A stretch of DNA of 64,000 nt from Exiguobacterium alkaliphilum 12/1 (GCF_000714435.1 NZ_JJMW01000069.1:62001-126000), one strand, 5' to 3'. Positions 41,943-51,228 are shown, counted from the first letter of the stretch. Program-made: numbers and translations. The notes: generated by a model from the sequence alone, not told the origin.

Positions 41943-43034
41943 TTGCTGAAGGCGTACAAGTTTCGACTATACCCGACAAAGCCACAACGAGAACACTTCA
42001 TGAAGACGTTCGGTTGCGTCCGTTTCGTCTACAACAAGATGCTCGAGGAACGGATCCGGTTATATGAAGAGTCGAGGCTGAACCCTGACGCGAAGCAGAA
42101 GCTCCCGACCCCGGCGAAGTACAAGCCCGAGTTCCCTTTCTTGAAAGAGGTCGACAGTCTATCCCTGGCGAACGCCCAGATGGACTTGAACAAGGCGTAT
42201 GCCAACTTCTTCCGCGACAAGTCTGTCGGGTTCCCGAAGTTCAAATCGAAGCACGGCGACCGCGCCTCCTACACGACCAACAATCAGAACGGGAGCGTCC
42301 GGATCGAGGACGGGAAGGTGAGACTCCCTAAGGTGGGGTTCGTGCGGTTCAAACAACATCGTCCTTTCGAGGGGATCATCAAGTCTGCGACGGTCTCGAT
42401 GACGAAGACGGGCAAGTTCTTCGTCTCCATCCTTGTCAATCAAGGCGAGGAAAAATGGGTTCCTGCCAAGAATAAGATTGGGATCGATCTTGGTCTTGAG
42501 CACTTCGCCATCATGACAAATGACGAGATGGTTTCTGAGAAGATTGACAATCCTCGTTTCCTTCGCAAGTCAGAAGAGAAGGTCAAGAAGGCGCAGCGCG
42601 CTCTGTCACGAAAGAAGATCGGAAGCAAGAACAGAGAGAAGGCCAAGCTGATCCTCGCCAAGAAACACGAGAAAATCGCAAACCAACGCAAAGACTTCCT
42701 TCATAAACTGTCGAAACAAATCGTTGACGAGAACCAAGTCATCGTCGTGGAGACGCTGAAGTCGCAAAATATGATGAAGAACCACAGGATCGCCAAATCG
42801 ATCGCAGATGTCAGTTGGTACGAGTTTGTTCGACAGCTAGAATACAAATGCAAGTTCTACGGACGGACTCTTATCAAAGCGGATCAGTGGTTTGCATCGA
42901 CGCAAATCTGCTCTTCCTGTGGATCAAAAGGCGAGAAGAAAACAGTGGATGTCCGTGAATGGACGTGTACGTGTGGCGCTCATCATGACCGCGACATCAA
43001 TGCGAGCATCAACCTGTTGATGTTGGCAGACTGA
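41943..43034 (+). CDS. tnpB: RNA-guided nuclease TnpB
   Basis: A 363-residue TnpB. N-terminal KAYKFRLYPTKPQREHF, then RuvC I GIDLGLEHFA (catalytic Asp), RuvC II IVVETL (Glu), a zinc finger CSSCGSKGEKKTVD...CTCG and RuvC III HHDRDINASINL (Asp). All catalytic residues are present. TnpB proteins cut DNA guided by the transposon-end RNA. TTG start about 12 bases after GGAGAGG; a GTG at 41934 is an alternative. The zinc finger keeps two CxxC-type pairs. Confidence 0.93.
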   Translation: MLKAYKFRLYPTKPQREHFMKTFGCVRFVYNKMLEERIRLYEESRLNPDAKQKLPTPAKYKPEFPFLKEVDSLSLANAQMDLNKAYANFFRDKSVGFPKFKSKHGDRASYTTNNQNGSVRIEDGKVRLPKVGFVRFKQHRPFEGIIKSATVSMTKTGKFFVSILVNQGEEKWVPAKNKIGIDLGLEHFAIMTNDEMVSEKIDNPRFLRKSEEKVKKAQRALSRKKIGSKNREKAKLILAKKHEKIANQRKDFLHKLSKQIVDENQVIVVETLKSQNMMKNHRIAKSIADVSWYEFVRQLEYKCKFYGRTLIKADQWFASTQICSSCGSKGEKKTVDVREWTCTCGAHHDRDINASINLLMLAD

Positions 43035-43154
43035 AATACCTTCAGGGCAGGGACTTGCCCGACGAGCTTGGTAAACAATCGTGGCTAGTAAACGTGCGGT
43101 CTTCCCAAGAAGCTCCCACTTCAATTTGCGAAGCGAATAAGTGGCGAGTAGTTC
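43035..43154 (+). ncRNA. probable omega RNA / right end of the IS200/IS605 element
   Basis: The 120 bp after tnpB have structured features, ending in a hairpin at 43113-43148 and GTTCAC. By analogy to other TnpB loci, the RNA would start in the tnpB 3' end and take the flanking sequence beginning near ACGGTGAG as its guide. The 5' limit is not determined. Confidence 0.6.
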
Positions 43155-43533
43155 ACACGGTGAGTTCGATTCGATTTTGCTCGGGGTCGAGCACGACGCT
43201 CTCGTAATAGCCGTCCCCGGTCGTACGTGGACCGTCAAGTCGCTCATAGCCGTCGTCGACGAGACGTCGCGTCATCACATCGACCGCTTCTTTGCTACCG
43301 AGACTGATGGCGAGGTGGGCATAACCGAGCGTCTGTTGCCCTAGGTCTTGAATATCTGACCGACGCATCAGTTCAAGTCGGCAGTCTGACTGTGGGAACG
43401 TCAAAAAGTACGAAGCGAACTGTTTTTGTTCATTCTGATAAAGGTCATTCGCCTTCGCCTCAAAATATGTTTCATAAAAACGACGCATGACGTCGAGGTC
43501 GTTCACCCAGATGGCGAGATGGTCAATTTTCAT
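43153..43533 (-). CDS. VOC family (glyoxalase-like) protein
   Basis: A 126-residue vicinal-oxygen-chelate protein. Metal ligands are plausible: KIDHLAIWV (His), RLELM (Glu), GYAHLAISL (His) and NRIELTV (Glu). Similar to lactoylglutathione lyase-like or fosfomycin-resistance-like members; the real substrate is unknown. AAGGAGGA before the ATG. Its TGA lies within the last bases of the adjoining insertion sequence, so the C-terminus may have been changed on insertion. Confidence 0.83.
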   Translation of the reverse strand: MKIDHLAIWVNDLDVMRRFYETYFEAKANDLYQNEQKQFASYFLTFPQSDCRLELMRRSDIQDLGQQTLGYAHLAISLGSKEAVDVMTRRLVDDGYERLDGPRTTGDGYYESVVLDPEQNRIELTV

Positions 43534-44705
43534 ACGGTTTCCTCCTTATGTTTAGCTAAGATCCGGTTCAGTCGTTCCGTGTTCAGCAGCATGAAGAGCA
43601 TGATGAACAAGAGGACGATTGGGAAGATGCCGAGTGACAACTTCGTGGCGATCAAGCCGAATAGTGGAGGCAAGAACGTGCTCCCGATATAGGCGAACGC
43701 CATTTGGTAACCCATCAAGTGTTTCGCCCGCTGTCTACCGAATCGAACGGGCGTCTCATGCAACATACTCGGATAGATCGGGGCAAGGCCGAGACCGACT
43801 AGAATGAGACCGACAATCATCGCATCGTTGAGCGGAAGGACGAATACGAGACTTCCTATTAAGGCGAGGCATTGACCGAGTCGAATCATCTGACGATTCG
43901 TAAAACGGAACGACAAAAACCCGCTCAACAATCGTCCGACTGTGATGCTGCCGTAGTAAATCGACACCCACGTCGCGGCCGTTGCAATCGAGAACTGCTT
44001 CATTTGGACGAGATAGCTGCTCGCCCACAAACCGACGAGCGCCTCGACGCCGCAGTATAAGAGAAACGTGACGAGCGCATAAGACAAGCCGCGCGGAAGC
44101 GTGTGGTCCAGTTTGGTCACGGCCGCCTCATCCTGATGATTGGATTTGTCGCATTTTACTTCCTGACGCCACAAAGGAAAGGATAGTAACAGTAAGAATG
44201 CCAGACCGAATTGAATCAAAGCGACGACGAGATAGCCGTCGCGCCATCCGTTCTCATCCAACAAGGAAGCCATGATGAGCGGGCCACCGGTCGCCCCGAC
44301 TCCCCAAAAACAGTGGAGCCAGTTCATATGATGTGCCGCGTAATGCTCGGCCACATAATGATTCAACGCGGCATCGACGGCACCGGCGCCAAGGCCGAGC
44401 GGAATCGACAGGGCGAATAACCACGGGAGCGACGGGGCGGTAGAGAAACCGAATAGACAAAGGGCCGTCAAGACGCCTGAACCAAACGTGACTTGTTTCG
44501 TGTCGAACCGCTCGAGCAGTTTCCCGCTGAACAAACTCGATATAATCGTTCCTGCCGCGATGGTCATGAAAATCCAGCCCGCCATCGCCAGAGGCGCATT
44601 CAATTCTACACGCATCGATGGCCAACCAACTCCGAGTAACGCATCGGGGAGGCCTAAGCTAATAAAGGCGATATAAATCACCGTCAATAATAAAAAGCCG
44701 CTCAT
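43530..44705 (-). CDS. MFS transporter (FucP/YfkF-like)
   Basis: A 391-residue twelve-helix transporter. GLPDALLGVGWPSMRVEL in helix 1, LGLGAGAVDAALNHYVAEHY, and LHCFWGVGATGGPLIMA resemble the sugar-type MFS group next to ROK regulators. Direction and substrate are unknown. It follows the ROK gene by 12 bp and overlaps the VOC gene by 4 bp, so the three form one operon. Confidence 0.87.
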   Translation of the reverse strand: MSGFLLLTVIYIAFISLGLPDALLGVGWPSMRVELNAPLAMAGWIFMTIAAGTIISSLFSGKLLERFDTKQVTFGSGVLTALCLFGFSTAPSLPWLFALSIPLGLGAGAVDAALNHYVAEHYAAHHMNWLHCFWGVGATGGPLIMASLLDENGWRDGYLVVALIQFGLAFLLLLSFPLWRQEVKCDKSNHQDEAAVTKLDHTLPRGLSYALVTFLLYCGVEALVGLWASSYLVQMKQFSIATAATWVSIYYGSITVGRLLSGFLSFRFTNRQMIRLGQCLALIGSLVFVLPLNDAMIVGLILVGLGLAPIYPSMLHETPVRFGRQRAKHLMGYQMAFAYIGSTFLPPLFGLIATKLSLGIFPIVLLFIMLFMLLNTERLNRILAKHKEETV

Positions 44706-44717
44706 GTGTCACCTCAT

Positions 44718-45710
44718 TCAAATCGTTTCAAGTAGTGTCTCGACACAAAAGGTGATGAGACCTTGGAAGTAATGCTCTTCCCATAGACCGCGTGTCAAAT
44801 CGGGCAAATGCGTCGCCGCGATGTAGCGTTCACTTCGTTTACGAACCCGGCGGATATCTTCCTCAGTCACATCGATATCCGAAAAGACGATCGTATGCGG
44901 ATTGAGCGTCGCAGTGAACGTCGTGACGAGCCGGGCAAGCGCATCGCATGCTTGATCCGTCAGCGACGTTCCGCGTTGGTGATTGCGAATGCGATCGTAA
45001 AACGTGTGATGCGCATAAAACGGTAGAAACGAAATCTCCCCCGTGAAATTCGTCTTTCCACGAATTAAACGACCGTTAAGGAGAATGCCCGACCCCGGCC
45101 CGTTCTTGCCTAAATAGACGTAAACGATCGTTTCATCTGCATACGTCGGTACAGACCGACCGTAGCCGTATACAGCTGCGTTCATGTCGTTCTCGACTAC
45201 GACGGGCACATCGAACGTCGACTCAAGTAACGTGGTCAGCGCAACGTTAGAAAGGGTCGGGTAATCCGGTGCATAGATAATCTCACCGTCTGCGACGGCG
45301 GCAGCGACGCCGATCGTGATGGCTTGTATCGAATGTGACGCCAGTTGGCTAGCCAACAAGTCGAACAGCGTCTGTAGATGATTTCCGTGTCGGATCGCCA
45401 TCCGGCCCTTGTCGAGCGTCGTCCCGATCGCGTCAATGCGGCGGTAGGCGATGACATCTTGCTCGATGTAGGCACATAGTCCGTTCGCCGCAGACGGATT
45501 GAATACATAGCGTGTGGCCGGTCTTCCTCCTGTCGAAGGGGTGAGGCCTTGTTCGTTGACTTCGCCAGCCGCACGCATCAATTCCAAATGCTTTTTGACC
45601 GTCGGAAAACTATGACCGATCGCTTCGCTAATTTCAGCGACGGTGTGATGGTCATGAAAGACGAGTTGACGTCGAATCGCAACCGACAACGGAGTCGCGT
45701 TTCCTTGCAT
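44718..45710 (-). CDS. ROK family transcriptional regulator
   Basis: A 330-residue ROK protein. N-terminal winged-helix (FHDHHTVAEISEAIGHSFPT, LELMRAAGEVNEQGLTP) followed by a ROK kinase-like fold (TIGVAAAVADGEI, VVVENDMNAAVYGYG, YLGKNGPGSGILLNGRLIRG). The ROK zinc motif with three cysteines (CxCGxxGCxE) is absent; the equivalent region reads NFTGEISFLPF. It is likely a regulator binding a sugar without kinase activity. GGAGGATTGAG before the ATG. First gene of the operon with the MFS and VOC genes. Confidence 0.85.
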   Translation of the reverse strand: MQGNATPLSVAIRRQLVFHDHHTVAEISEAIGHSFPTVKKHLELMRAAGEVNEQGLTPSTGGRPATRYVFNPSAANGLCAYIEQDVIAYRRIDAIGTTLDKGRMAIRHGNHLQTLFDLLASQLASHSIQAITIGVAAAVADGEIIYAPDYPTLSNVALTTLLESTFDVPVVVENDMNAAVYGYGRSVPTYADETIVYVYLGKNGPGSGILLNGRLIRGKTNFTGEISFLPFYAHHTFYDRIRNHQRGTSLTDQACDALARLVTTFTATLNPHTIVFSDIDVTEEDIRRVRKRSERYIAATHLPDLTRGLWEEHYFQGLITFCVETLLETI

Positions 45711-45866
45711 CTCAATCCTCCCTTCCTACTTTTTAAATAATTTTAATAAGTCGTCGATAGTGTAGCAAACTATTCATTTCCGAGCAACTCAATTGTCAAA
45801 ACGTTGGCGGGATTCATCACGAAAAATTGTCACAAAAAAGCTTTAAAAAAAATGAGGTCAGACGTC

Positions 45867-45895
45867 TTCACAACGGTTTACATAAGTGATATGAT
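45867..45895 (+). promoter_or_regulatory. candidate sigma-A promoter of xerD
   Basis: TTCACA and TATGAT are separated by 17 bp, about 40 bp before the start codon. The rest of the intergenic region holds nothing else recognised. Confidence 0.55.
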
Positions 45896-45936
45896 GTAAG
45901 CGTATTCAGGTGTGAACGAGAAAGGAGGGGGATATC

Positions 45937-46821
45937 ATGCGTTCGCAAGTCGAGTCTTTTTTACAATATATGACCGTTGAGAAACGAATGTCCTCGAACA
46001 CGAGACAAGCCTATGCGAGCGATTTGACGCAGTACTTATCGACATTGACGCAACTCGATGTCACGGACTGGAACGATGTCTCACGGTCCCATATCGTCAA
46101 ACATATGGAAGAGTTGTCTCAAGCAGGACGAGCCGCATCATCACTTCGACGCGCCGTCAGTTCGATTCGGACGTTCCATCACTATCTAAAGATGACGAAT
46201 GAAACGTCGACCGACCCGTCACTGTATCTCGAGTCGCCGAAAGCGGAGCGGCAACTGCCGGACACGTGGTCGCAAGAGGAAGTCGAGCGGTTGCTCGACA
46301 GCGTCCCGACGTCAGACCCGCTCGCGCTTCGTGACCGGGCCATGCTCGAACTGTTGTATGGTACCGGGATGCGGGTCAGTGAACTTCTTGGCCTTGATTT
46401 GGATGATTTACAGTTCGAATTGGGGTATTTACAGTGTGAAGGCAAAGGGGAGAGTGCTCGAATCATCCCGGTCTCCTCTGTCGCCCAAGGATTTGTCGAA
46501 CGGTATATCCAGCAAGCCCGTAACGGGATTGGTGGTCGGGAGACGGAAGCACTGTTTCTGAATGGACGGGGTGGACGCCTCAGCCGTCAAGGATTTTGGA
46601 AGATGATCAAGCGACGTGCGAAAGAGGCCGGCATCCAAAAAGAAATTACGCCGCACGTGCTCCGTCATTCGTTCGCCACGCACCTTCTCGAGAACGGTGC
46701 CGATTTGCGTGCGATTCAACAGATGCTCGGTCATGCAGACCTCTCTACGACTCAAGTTTACACCCATGTCAATAAGTCCCGGCTTCACGATGTATATCGG
46801 AAACATCATCCCCGGGCGTAA
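45937..46821 (+). CDS. xerD: site-specific tyrosine recombinase XerD
   Basis: A 294-residue recombinase resolving chromosome dimers. N-terminal SAM-like domain [19 protein letters not shown]; catalytic Arg in [15 protein letters not shown], the Lys strand, [12 protein letters not shown] (His-x-x-Arg), [13 protein letters not shown] (His/Trp position His and the nucleophile Tyr). Length and position before deoB and punA match RipX/XerD of B. subtilis. AAAGGAGGGGG precedes the ATG. Confidence 0.93.
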   Translation: MRSQVESFLQYMTVEKRMSSNTRQAYASDLTQYLSTLTQLDVTDWNDVSRSHIVKHMEELSQAGRAASSLRRAVSSIRTFHHYLKMTNETSTDPSLYLESPKAERQLPDTWSQEEVERLLDSVPTSDPLALRDRAMLELLYGTGMRVSELLGLDLDDLQFELGYLQCEGKGESARIIPVSSVAQGFVERYIQQARNGIGGRETEALFLNGRGGRLSRQGFWKMIKRRAKEAGIQKEITPHVLRHSFATHLLENGADLRAIQQMLGHADLSTTQVYTHVNKSRLHDVYRKHHPRA

Positions 46822-46844
46822 CACCTTTAAAGGAGGAACTTTTT

Positions 46845-48011
46845 GTGAAGAAATTTAAACGTATTTTCCTAGTCGTCATGGACTCGGTCGGGATTGGCGA
46901 AGCGCCAGATGCCGAACAGTTCGGGGACGCAGGCTCAGACACGCTCGGTCATATCGCTCGCGAGCACGGCGGGTTGGCGATGCCGCACATGGGCCGTCTC
47001 GGTCTAGCGAACATCAAACCAATCGAAGGCATCGAGGCATCGGACGCACCGAGCGCTTACGGACGGATGCAAGAAATCTCGGCTGGGAAAGATACGATGA
47101 CAGGACACTGGGAAATCATGGGGCTTCACATCGATACGCCGTTCCGTGTATTCGAGGAGTTCCCTGACGATTTGATCAATCGATTGAAAGAGTTCAGCGG
47201 GCGTGACATTATCGGCAACAAACCGGCTTCAGGGACAGAGATTTTAGATGAGCTCGGAGAAGAGCACGTCAACACGGGCGCCCTCATCGTCTACACGTCG
47301 GCCGATTCGGTGCTCCAAATCGCAGCGCACGAAGAAGTCGTGCCGCTCGACGAGTTATACCGCATCTGTGAGTATGCGCGTGAAATCACACGAGAAGATC
47401 CGTACATGCTCGGTCGCATCATCGCGCGCCCGTTCCTCGGTACGCCTGGGGCTTGGGTCCGGACCTCGAACCGTCACGATTATGCCCTCAAACCGTTCGG
47501 GAAAACGGTCATGAACACGCTTCAAGATGCCGGGAAAGATGTGATCGCACTCGGGAAGATTAGCGATATTTACGACGGTGAAGGCGTGACGAAGGCCGTT
47601 CGCACAAAGTCGAACATGGACGGCATGGACAAACTTGTCGAATCGCTCGATGAAACGTTCGAAGGACTTTGCTTCTTGAACCTCGTCGACTTTGATGCAC
47701 TCTTCGGTCATCGCCGTGACCCGGCTGGTTATGCGCAGGCACTCGAAGAATATGACGCGCGGTTACCAGAAGTGTTTTCCAAGTTGCGCGAGGACGACCT
47801 CTTAATCATCACGGCAGACCACGGGAACGACCCGACGCATCCAGGTACGGACCATACGCGTGAATACGTCCCGCTCATCGTCCATCACCACGGAGCGACA
47901 GCGATCGACCTCGGCATTCGAGGCACGTTCGCAGATATCGGCGCGACGGTCGCGGATAACTTTGACGTCGACGCACCAGCAATCGGAAAAAGTTTCTTAA
48001 ACGAAATTTGA
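46845..48011 (+). CDS. deoB: phosphopentomutase
   Basis: A 388-residue metalloenzyme interconverting (deoxy)ribose 1- and 5-phosphate. [16 protein letters not shown] with [21 protein letters not shown] (the phospho-acceptor Thr) and [18 protein letters not shown] carry the manganese ligands. GTG start after AAAGGAGG. Together with punA and pdp it channels nucleosides into sugar phosphates; the three genes are spaced by 13 and 38 bp. Confidence 0.95.
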   Translation: MKKFKRIFLVVMDSVGIGEAPDAEQFGDAGSDTLGHIAREHGGLAMPHMGRLGLANIKPIEGIEASDAPSAYGRMQEISAGKDTMTGHWEIMGLHIDTPFRVFEEFPDDLINRLKEFSGRDIIGNKPASGTEILDELGEEHVNTGALIVYTSADSVLQIAAHEEVVPLDELYRICEYAREITREDPYMLGRIIARPFLGTPGAWVRTSNRHDYALKPFGKTVMNTLQDAGKDVIALGKISDIYDGEGVTKAVRTKSNMDGMDKLVESLDETFEGLCFLNLVDFDALFGHRRDPAGYAQALEEYDARLPEVFSKLREDDLLIITADHGNDPTHPGTDHTREYVPLIVHHHGATAIDLGIRGTFADIGATVADNFDVDAPAIGKSFLNEI

Positions 48012-48024
48012 GGAGGCCATTCAC

Positions 48025-48834
48025 ATGGTAAATTGGAATGAAACGAAAGCATTTTTACAGGAACGCATGAACGGCACACCGGAGATCGGTTTGATTTTAG
48101 GGTCAGGGCTCGGTGTACTCGCCGACGAGATTGAAAACCCTGTCGCCATCCCTTATGAAGACATCCCACATTTCCCGGTGTCGACGGTCGAAGGCCATGC
48201 CGGCCAACTTGTCTTCGGAGACCTTGAAGGAAAACGCGTCGTCGCGATGCAAGGTCGTTTCCACTTCTACGAAGGCTATTCGATGGAGCAAGTGACGTTC
48301 CCGGTACGTGTCCTCAAATTGATTGGTGTCGAGACGCTCATCGTCACAAACGCTGCCGGCGCATGTAATGAGAACTTCAACCCGGGAGACCTGATGATCA
48401 TCACGGATCACATCAACTTCTTCGGGACGAGCCCGCTCATCGGAAAAAACGCGAACGAATTCGGAACGCGTTTCCCGGATATGTCGGAAGCTTATGACAA
48501 ACAGCTCGTGAAATTGACGGAACAAGTCGCTTCAGACCTCGGTCTCAACGTCCAAAAAGGGGTGTACTTCGGGAACACCGGCCCGACGTATGAGACGCCT
48601 GCCGAAGTGAGAATGGCTCGCCTGCTCGGAGGAGACGTCGTCGGGATGTCGACGGTCCCAGAAGTCATCGTCGCACGTCACTCGGATATGCGCGTTCTTG
48701 GCATTTCTTGCGTCTCGAACATGGCGGCCGGTATTTTGGATCAGCCGCTCAATCACGAGGAAGTCATCGAGACGACAGAACGCGTCCGTCAAGACTTCTT
48801 GTCACTCGTGCGCGGCACGATTAAAAGCATCTAA
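48025..48834 (+). CDS. punA: purine-nucleoside phosphorylase (PunA/PupG)
   Basis: A 269-residue trimeric-type phosphorylase, splitting guanosine and inosine to base and ribose 1-phosphate. LILGSGLGVLADEI, FPVSTVEGHAGQLVFG, MQGRFHFYEGYS and GNTGPTYETPAEVRM are family hallmarks; FVSNMAAG-like SCVSNMAAGILD is near the end. GAGGAGGCC before the ATG. Confidence 0.94.
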   Translation: MVNWNETKAFLQERMNGTPEIGLILGSGLGVLADEIENPVAIPYEDIPHFPVSTVEGHAGQLVFGDLEGKRVVAMQGRFHFYEGYSMEQVTFPVRVLKLIGVETLIVTNAAGACNENFNPGDLMIITDHINFFGTSPLIGKNANEFGTRFPDMSEAYDKQLVKLTEQVASDLGLNVQKGVYFGNTGPTYETPAEVRMARLLGGDVVGMSTVPEVIVARHSDMRVLGISCVSNMAAGILDQPLNHEEVIETTERVRQDFLSLVRGTIKSI

Positions 48835-48872
48835 TTAAATCCCACTTACATCCAACTAGGAGGACGAAACTT

Positions 48873-50174
48873 ATGCGTATGGTCGACTTGATTTTGAAGA
48901 AACGTAACGGTGGCGAATTGAACGAGGAAGAGATTCGCTTCGTCGTCGAAGGGTTCACGAACGAATCGATTCCAGATTATCAAATGTCTGCCCTCTCGAT
49001 GGCGATTTACTTCAACGGGATGACAGAGAAAGAGACAGCTGCCCTCACGATGGAGATGGTGAAGTCTGGGGACGTCATCGACCTCTCGAACATCGAAGGC
49101 AAAAAAGTCGATAAACACTCGACAGGAGGCGTCGGCGACAAGATCAGTCTCATCGTCGCGCCACTCGTCGCGTCAATCGGGATTCCGGTCGCGAAGATGA
49201 GTGGCCGTGGCCTCGGCCACACGGGCGGCACGATTGACAAGTTGGAGTCGTTCCCTGGTTTTAACGTCGAATTGACGGAAGAACAGTTCACGAAACAAGT
49301 GAACGACATCAAGATGTCGATTATCGGCCAGACGGGGAACTTGACGCCAGCTGATAAGCGCCTGTATGCGCTACGCGATGTCACGGCGACAGTTGATTCA
49401 ATCCCGCTCATCGCGAGCTCGATTATGTCGAAGAAGATTGCGGCCGGTGCCGACAGCATCGTCCTCGACGTGAAGACGGGGTCTGGCGCGTTCATGAAAT
49501 CGTTCGATGATGCGAAAGCGCTCGCCGAGGAGATGGTCGCGATTGGGAAGAACGTTGGCCGCCAAACGGTCGCTGTCATTACCGACATGGACCAACCGCT
49601 CGGTTTTGAGGTCGGGAACGCGAACGAAGTGAAGGAAGCGATTGAAGTATTGTCTGGAAAAGACGTCGAGGACTTGAAGACGATCGCGTTGACGATTGCT
49701 GGCCACATGGCCGTTCTCGGCGGGTTCTATCCGACGTTCGATGAAGCGTACGCTGACCTCGAGAAACGGATTGCCGATGGGCACGCCCTCGAGGTGTTCC
49801 GTCAGTTCGTAGCGGCACAAGGTGGCGACGCGTCGCTCGTCGATGACTTGTCGAAACTTCCGCAAGCAAAATATGAGACGACGTTCGTCGCGAAGCAGGC
49901 GGGCTACGTCGAGTCAATCATCGCCGATGAAGTCGGTGTCGCCGCGATGCTCCTCGGGGCAGGTCGGGCAACAAAAGATGATCAGCTCGACTTCGCGGCC
50001 GGCATCACGCTCGAGAAGAAAGTCGGCGACCGGGTCGAAGAAGGCGACGTCATCGCCGTCTTGCGCGCGAACATTGAAGATATGTCTTCGGCGCTCGAAC
50101 GGATGGATCACGCCTACACAATCGGTGAGGCGAAGCCTGAGGCGCGTCCGCTCATTCACGCGGTCATTCAGTAA
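48873..50174 (+). CDS. pdp: pyrimidine-nucleoside phosphorylase
   Basis: A 433-residue dimeric phosphorylase acting on uridine, thymidine and deoxyuridine. KHSTGGVGDKISLIVAPLV is the family signature; MSGRGLGHTGGTIDKLES, LYALRDVTATVDSIPLIASS and DVKTGSGAFMK follow. The C-terminal domain ends with GDRVEEGDVIAVLRANIE. Start after AGGAGGACG. Last gene of the nucleoside unit, before a strong terminator. Confidence 0.95.
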   Translation: MRMVDLILKKRNGGELNEEEIRFVVEGFTNESIPDYQMSALSMAIYFNGMTEKETAALTMEMVKSGDVIDLSNIEGKKVDKHSTGGVGDKISLIVAPLVASIGIPVAKMSGRGLGHTGGTIDKLESFPGFNVELTEEQFTKQVNDIKMSIIGQTGNLTPADKRLYALRDVTATVDSIPLIASSIMSKKIAAGADSIVLDVKTGSGAFMKSFDDAKALAEEMVAIGKNVGRQTVAVITDMDQPLGFEVGNANEVKEAIEVLSGKDVEDLKTIALTIAGHMAVLGGFYPTFDEAYADLEKRIADGHALEVFRQFVAAQGGDASLVDDLSKLPQAKYETTFVAKQAGYVESIIADEVGVAAMLLGAGRATKDDQLDFAAGITLEKKVGDRVEEGDVIAVLRANIEDMSSALERMDHAYTIGEAKPEARPLIHAVIQ

Positions 50175-50180
50175 GTCAGA

Positions 50181-50222
50181 ACGCCTGTTTCCACAAAACA
50201 GTGGAGACAGGCGTCTTTTTTT
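50181..50222 (+). terminator. intrinsic terminator of the nucleoside operon
   Basis: ACGCCTGTTTCCAC pairs with GTGGAGACAGGCGT with one mismatch, followed by CTTTTTTT. Confidence 0.9.
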
Positions 50223-50279
50223 GATAGAATGGGCAATGTGAGTGATGATAACTATATGAACATAAAGGGGTTTTTGTAC

Positions 50280-50750
50280 ATGAAAAAAGGATCGATGAAA
50301 CTTGAGAACGGTGAAATGATCGAATTCGACTTGTTCCATGACGCAGCACCAATCACGGTAGAAAACTTCGAAAAACTTGCGAACAGCGGCTTCTACAACG
50401 GCTTGACGTTCCACCGTGTCATCCCTGGCTTCGTGAGCCAAGGCGGATGCCCACAAGGAACGGGTATGGGCGGCGCAGGCTATACGATTCCTTGCGAGAC
50501 GTCGACATCGTTCCCATATAAACATGAGGCAGGCTCGCTCTCGATGGCACACGCTGGACGCAACACAGGTTCGTCACAGTTCTTCATCGTCCACGAGCCA
50601 CAGCCGCACTTGGACGGCGTGCACACCGTATTCGGGAAAGTGACGTCTGGTCTCGAGCATGCGGTCAAGCTCCGTCAAGGCACGAACGAGTGGCCGAAGT
50701 CAAGGTGTGGGACGAGAATTGATTTTTGTATGACCGTTATGGCACAATGA
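50280..50750 (+). CDS. ppiB: peptidyl-prolyl cis-trans isomerase (cyclophilin) with 3' frameshift
   Basis: A 156-residue cyclophilin. [54 protein letters not shown] and [14 protein letters not shown] hold the catalytic Arg, Phe and Gln positions. The C-terminus departs from the family after LRQGTNE: it reads [12 protein letters not shown], whereas the +1 frame from GGCC (50692) reads AEVKVWDEN and stop (50720-50722), the usual end. One base seems missing near 50690, for example A in GAGATGGCC. The core is intact and enzyme activity may survive. Start 50280 replaces longer upstream frames. Confidence 0.88.
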   Translation: MKKGSMKLENGEMIEFDLFHDAAPITVENFEKLANSGFYNGLTFHRVIPGFVSQGGCPQGTGMGGAGYTIPCETSTSFPYKHEAGSLSMAHAGRNTGSSQFFIVHEPQPHLDGVHTVFGKVTSGLEHAVKLRQGTNEWPKSRCGTRIDFCMTVMAQ

Positions 50751-50811
50751 GCCATGTCTCTCACGTGTTCACTTCGTGAAACTTGAATGACTAAAGGTGG
50801 TGAAACCAGCA

Positions 50812-51168
50812 ATGCTGGTGAAATATAAACAATCGTACGAAAAGACAGCGATGGGCCTCTTGGCGTTCTCGTGTAGCGACAAGTCCCCGCTCGCGCTGTT
50901 AGAGCTCGTCCGCTCTTACGAGGAAGACCCTGCCCGTTTCCTTTATCTATGGAAAGTCGGGGAAGACTTCGTCGGAATCATCGGGATGGAACAACAAGAT
51001 ACGACGATGCATATTTTGCATATCGCCTTGTCGCCATCGTTCCGGGGCGAGAAACGCTCTTATGAACTGCTCGATGAGACTCGAAATTTGTTGCCGCTTG
51101 ACTTGACGCTAACGGGTCAAGGCAAGACAGGTGAACTGCTTGATAAATGGAATCAAGTGGCCATATAA
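50812..51168 (+). CDS. ribT: RibT-like GNAT-fold protein
   Basis: A 118-residue protein resembling RibT of the Bacillus riboflavin operon: MLVKYKQSYEKTAMGLLAF, LYLWKVGEDFVGIIGME and HILHIALSPSFRGEKRSYEL. This is the N-acetyltransferase fold, and the product is unknown in other species too. The rib biosynthetic genes that precede ribT in B. subtilis are not here, yet the flanking ppiB and DUF309/scpA genes are, so the gene has stayed at its ancestral place. Start at ATG 11 bases after AAAGGTGG. Confidence 0.77.
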   Translation: MLVKYKQSYEKTAMGLLAFSCSDKSPLALLELVRSYEEDPARFLYLWKVGEDFVGIIGMEQQDTTMHILHIALSPSFRGEKRSYELLDETRNLLPLDLTLTGQGKTGELLDKWNQVAI

Positions 51169-51171
51169 AAA

Positions 51172-51225
51172 GCTAGGCAGCGTGCCTAGGTACTCGACTG
51201 CAGACAACGATGTCTGCAGTTTTTT
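51172..51225 (+). terminator. terminator after ribT (two tandem hairpins)
   Basis: CTAGGCA/TGCCTAG (51172-51189) then ACTGCAGACA/TGTCTGCAGT (51197-51220) with TTTTTT. Confidence 0.8.
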
Positions 51226-51228
51226 ATG

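Larger units (their letters stand above)
41400..43156 (+). mobile_element. IS200/IS605-family element with TnpA and TnpB
   Basis: About 1.75 kb. Left end: a long hairpin (41406-41475; CAGGCGA with TCGCCTG outside, TTCTCCC with GGGAGA inside). Right end: a hairpin with CTCCCACTT and AAGTGGCGAG, ending near GTTCAC. Such elements lack terminal inverted repeats and insert 3' of a short motif; TTTAA(C) at 41394-41400 is a candidate. Both genes look intact. Exact boundaries are inferred. Confidence 0.8.
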
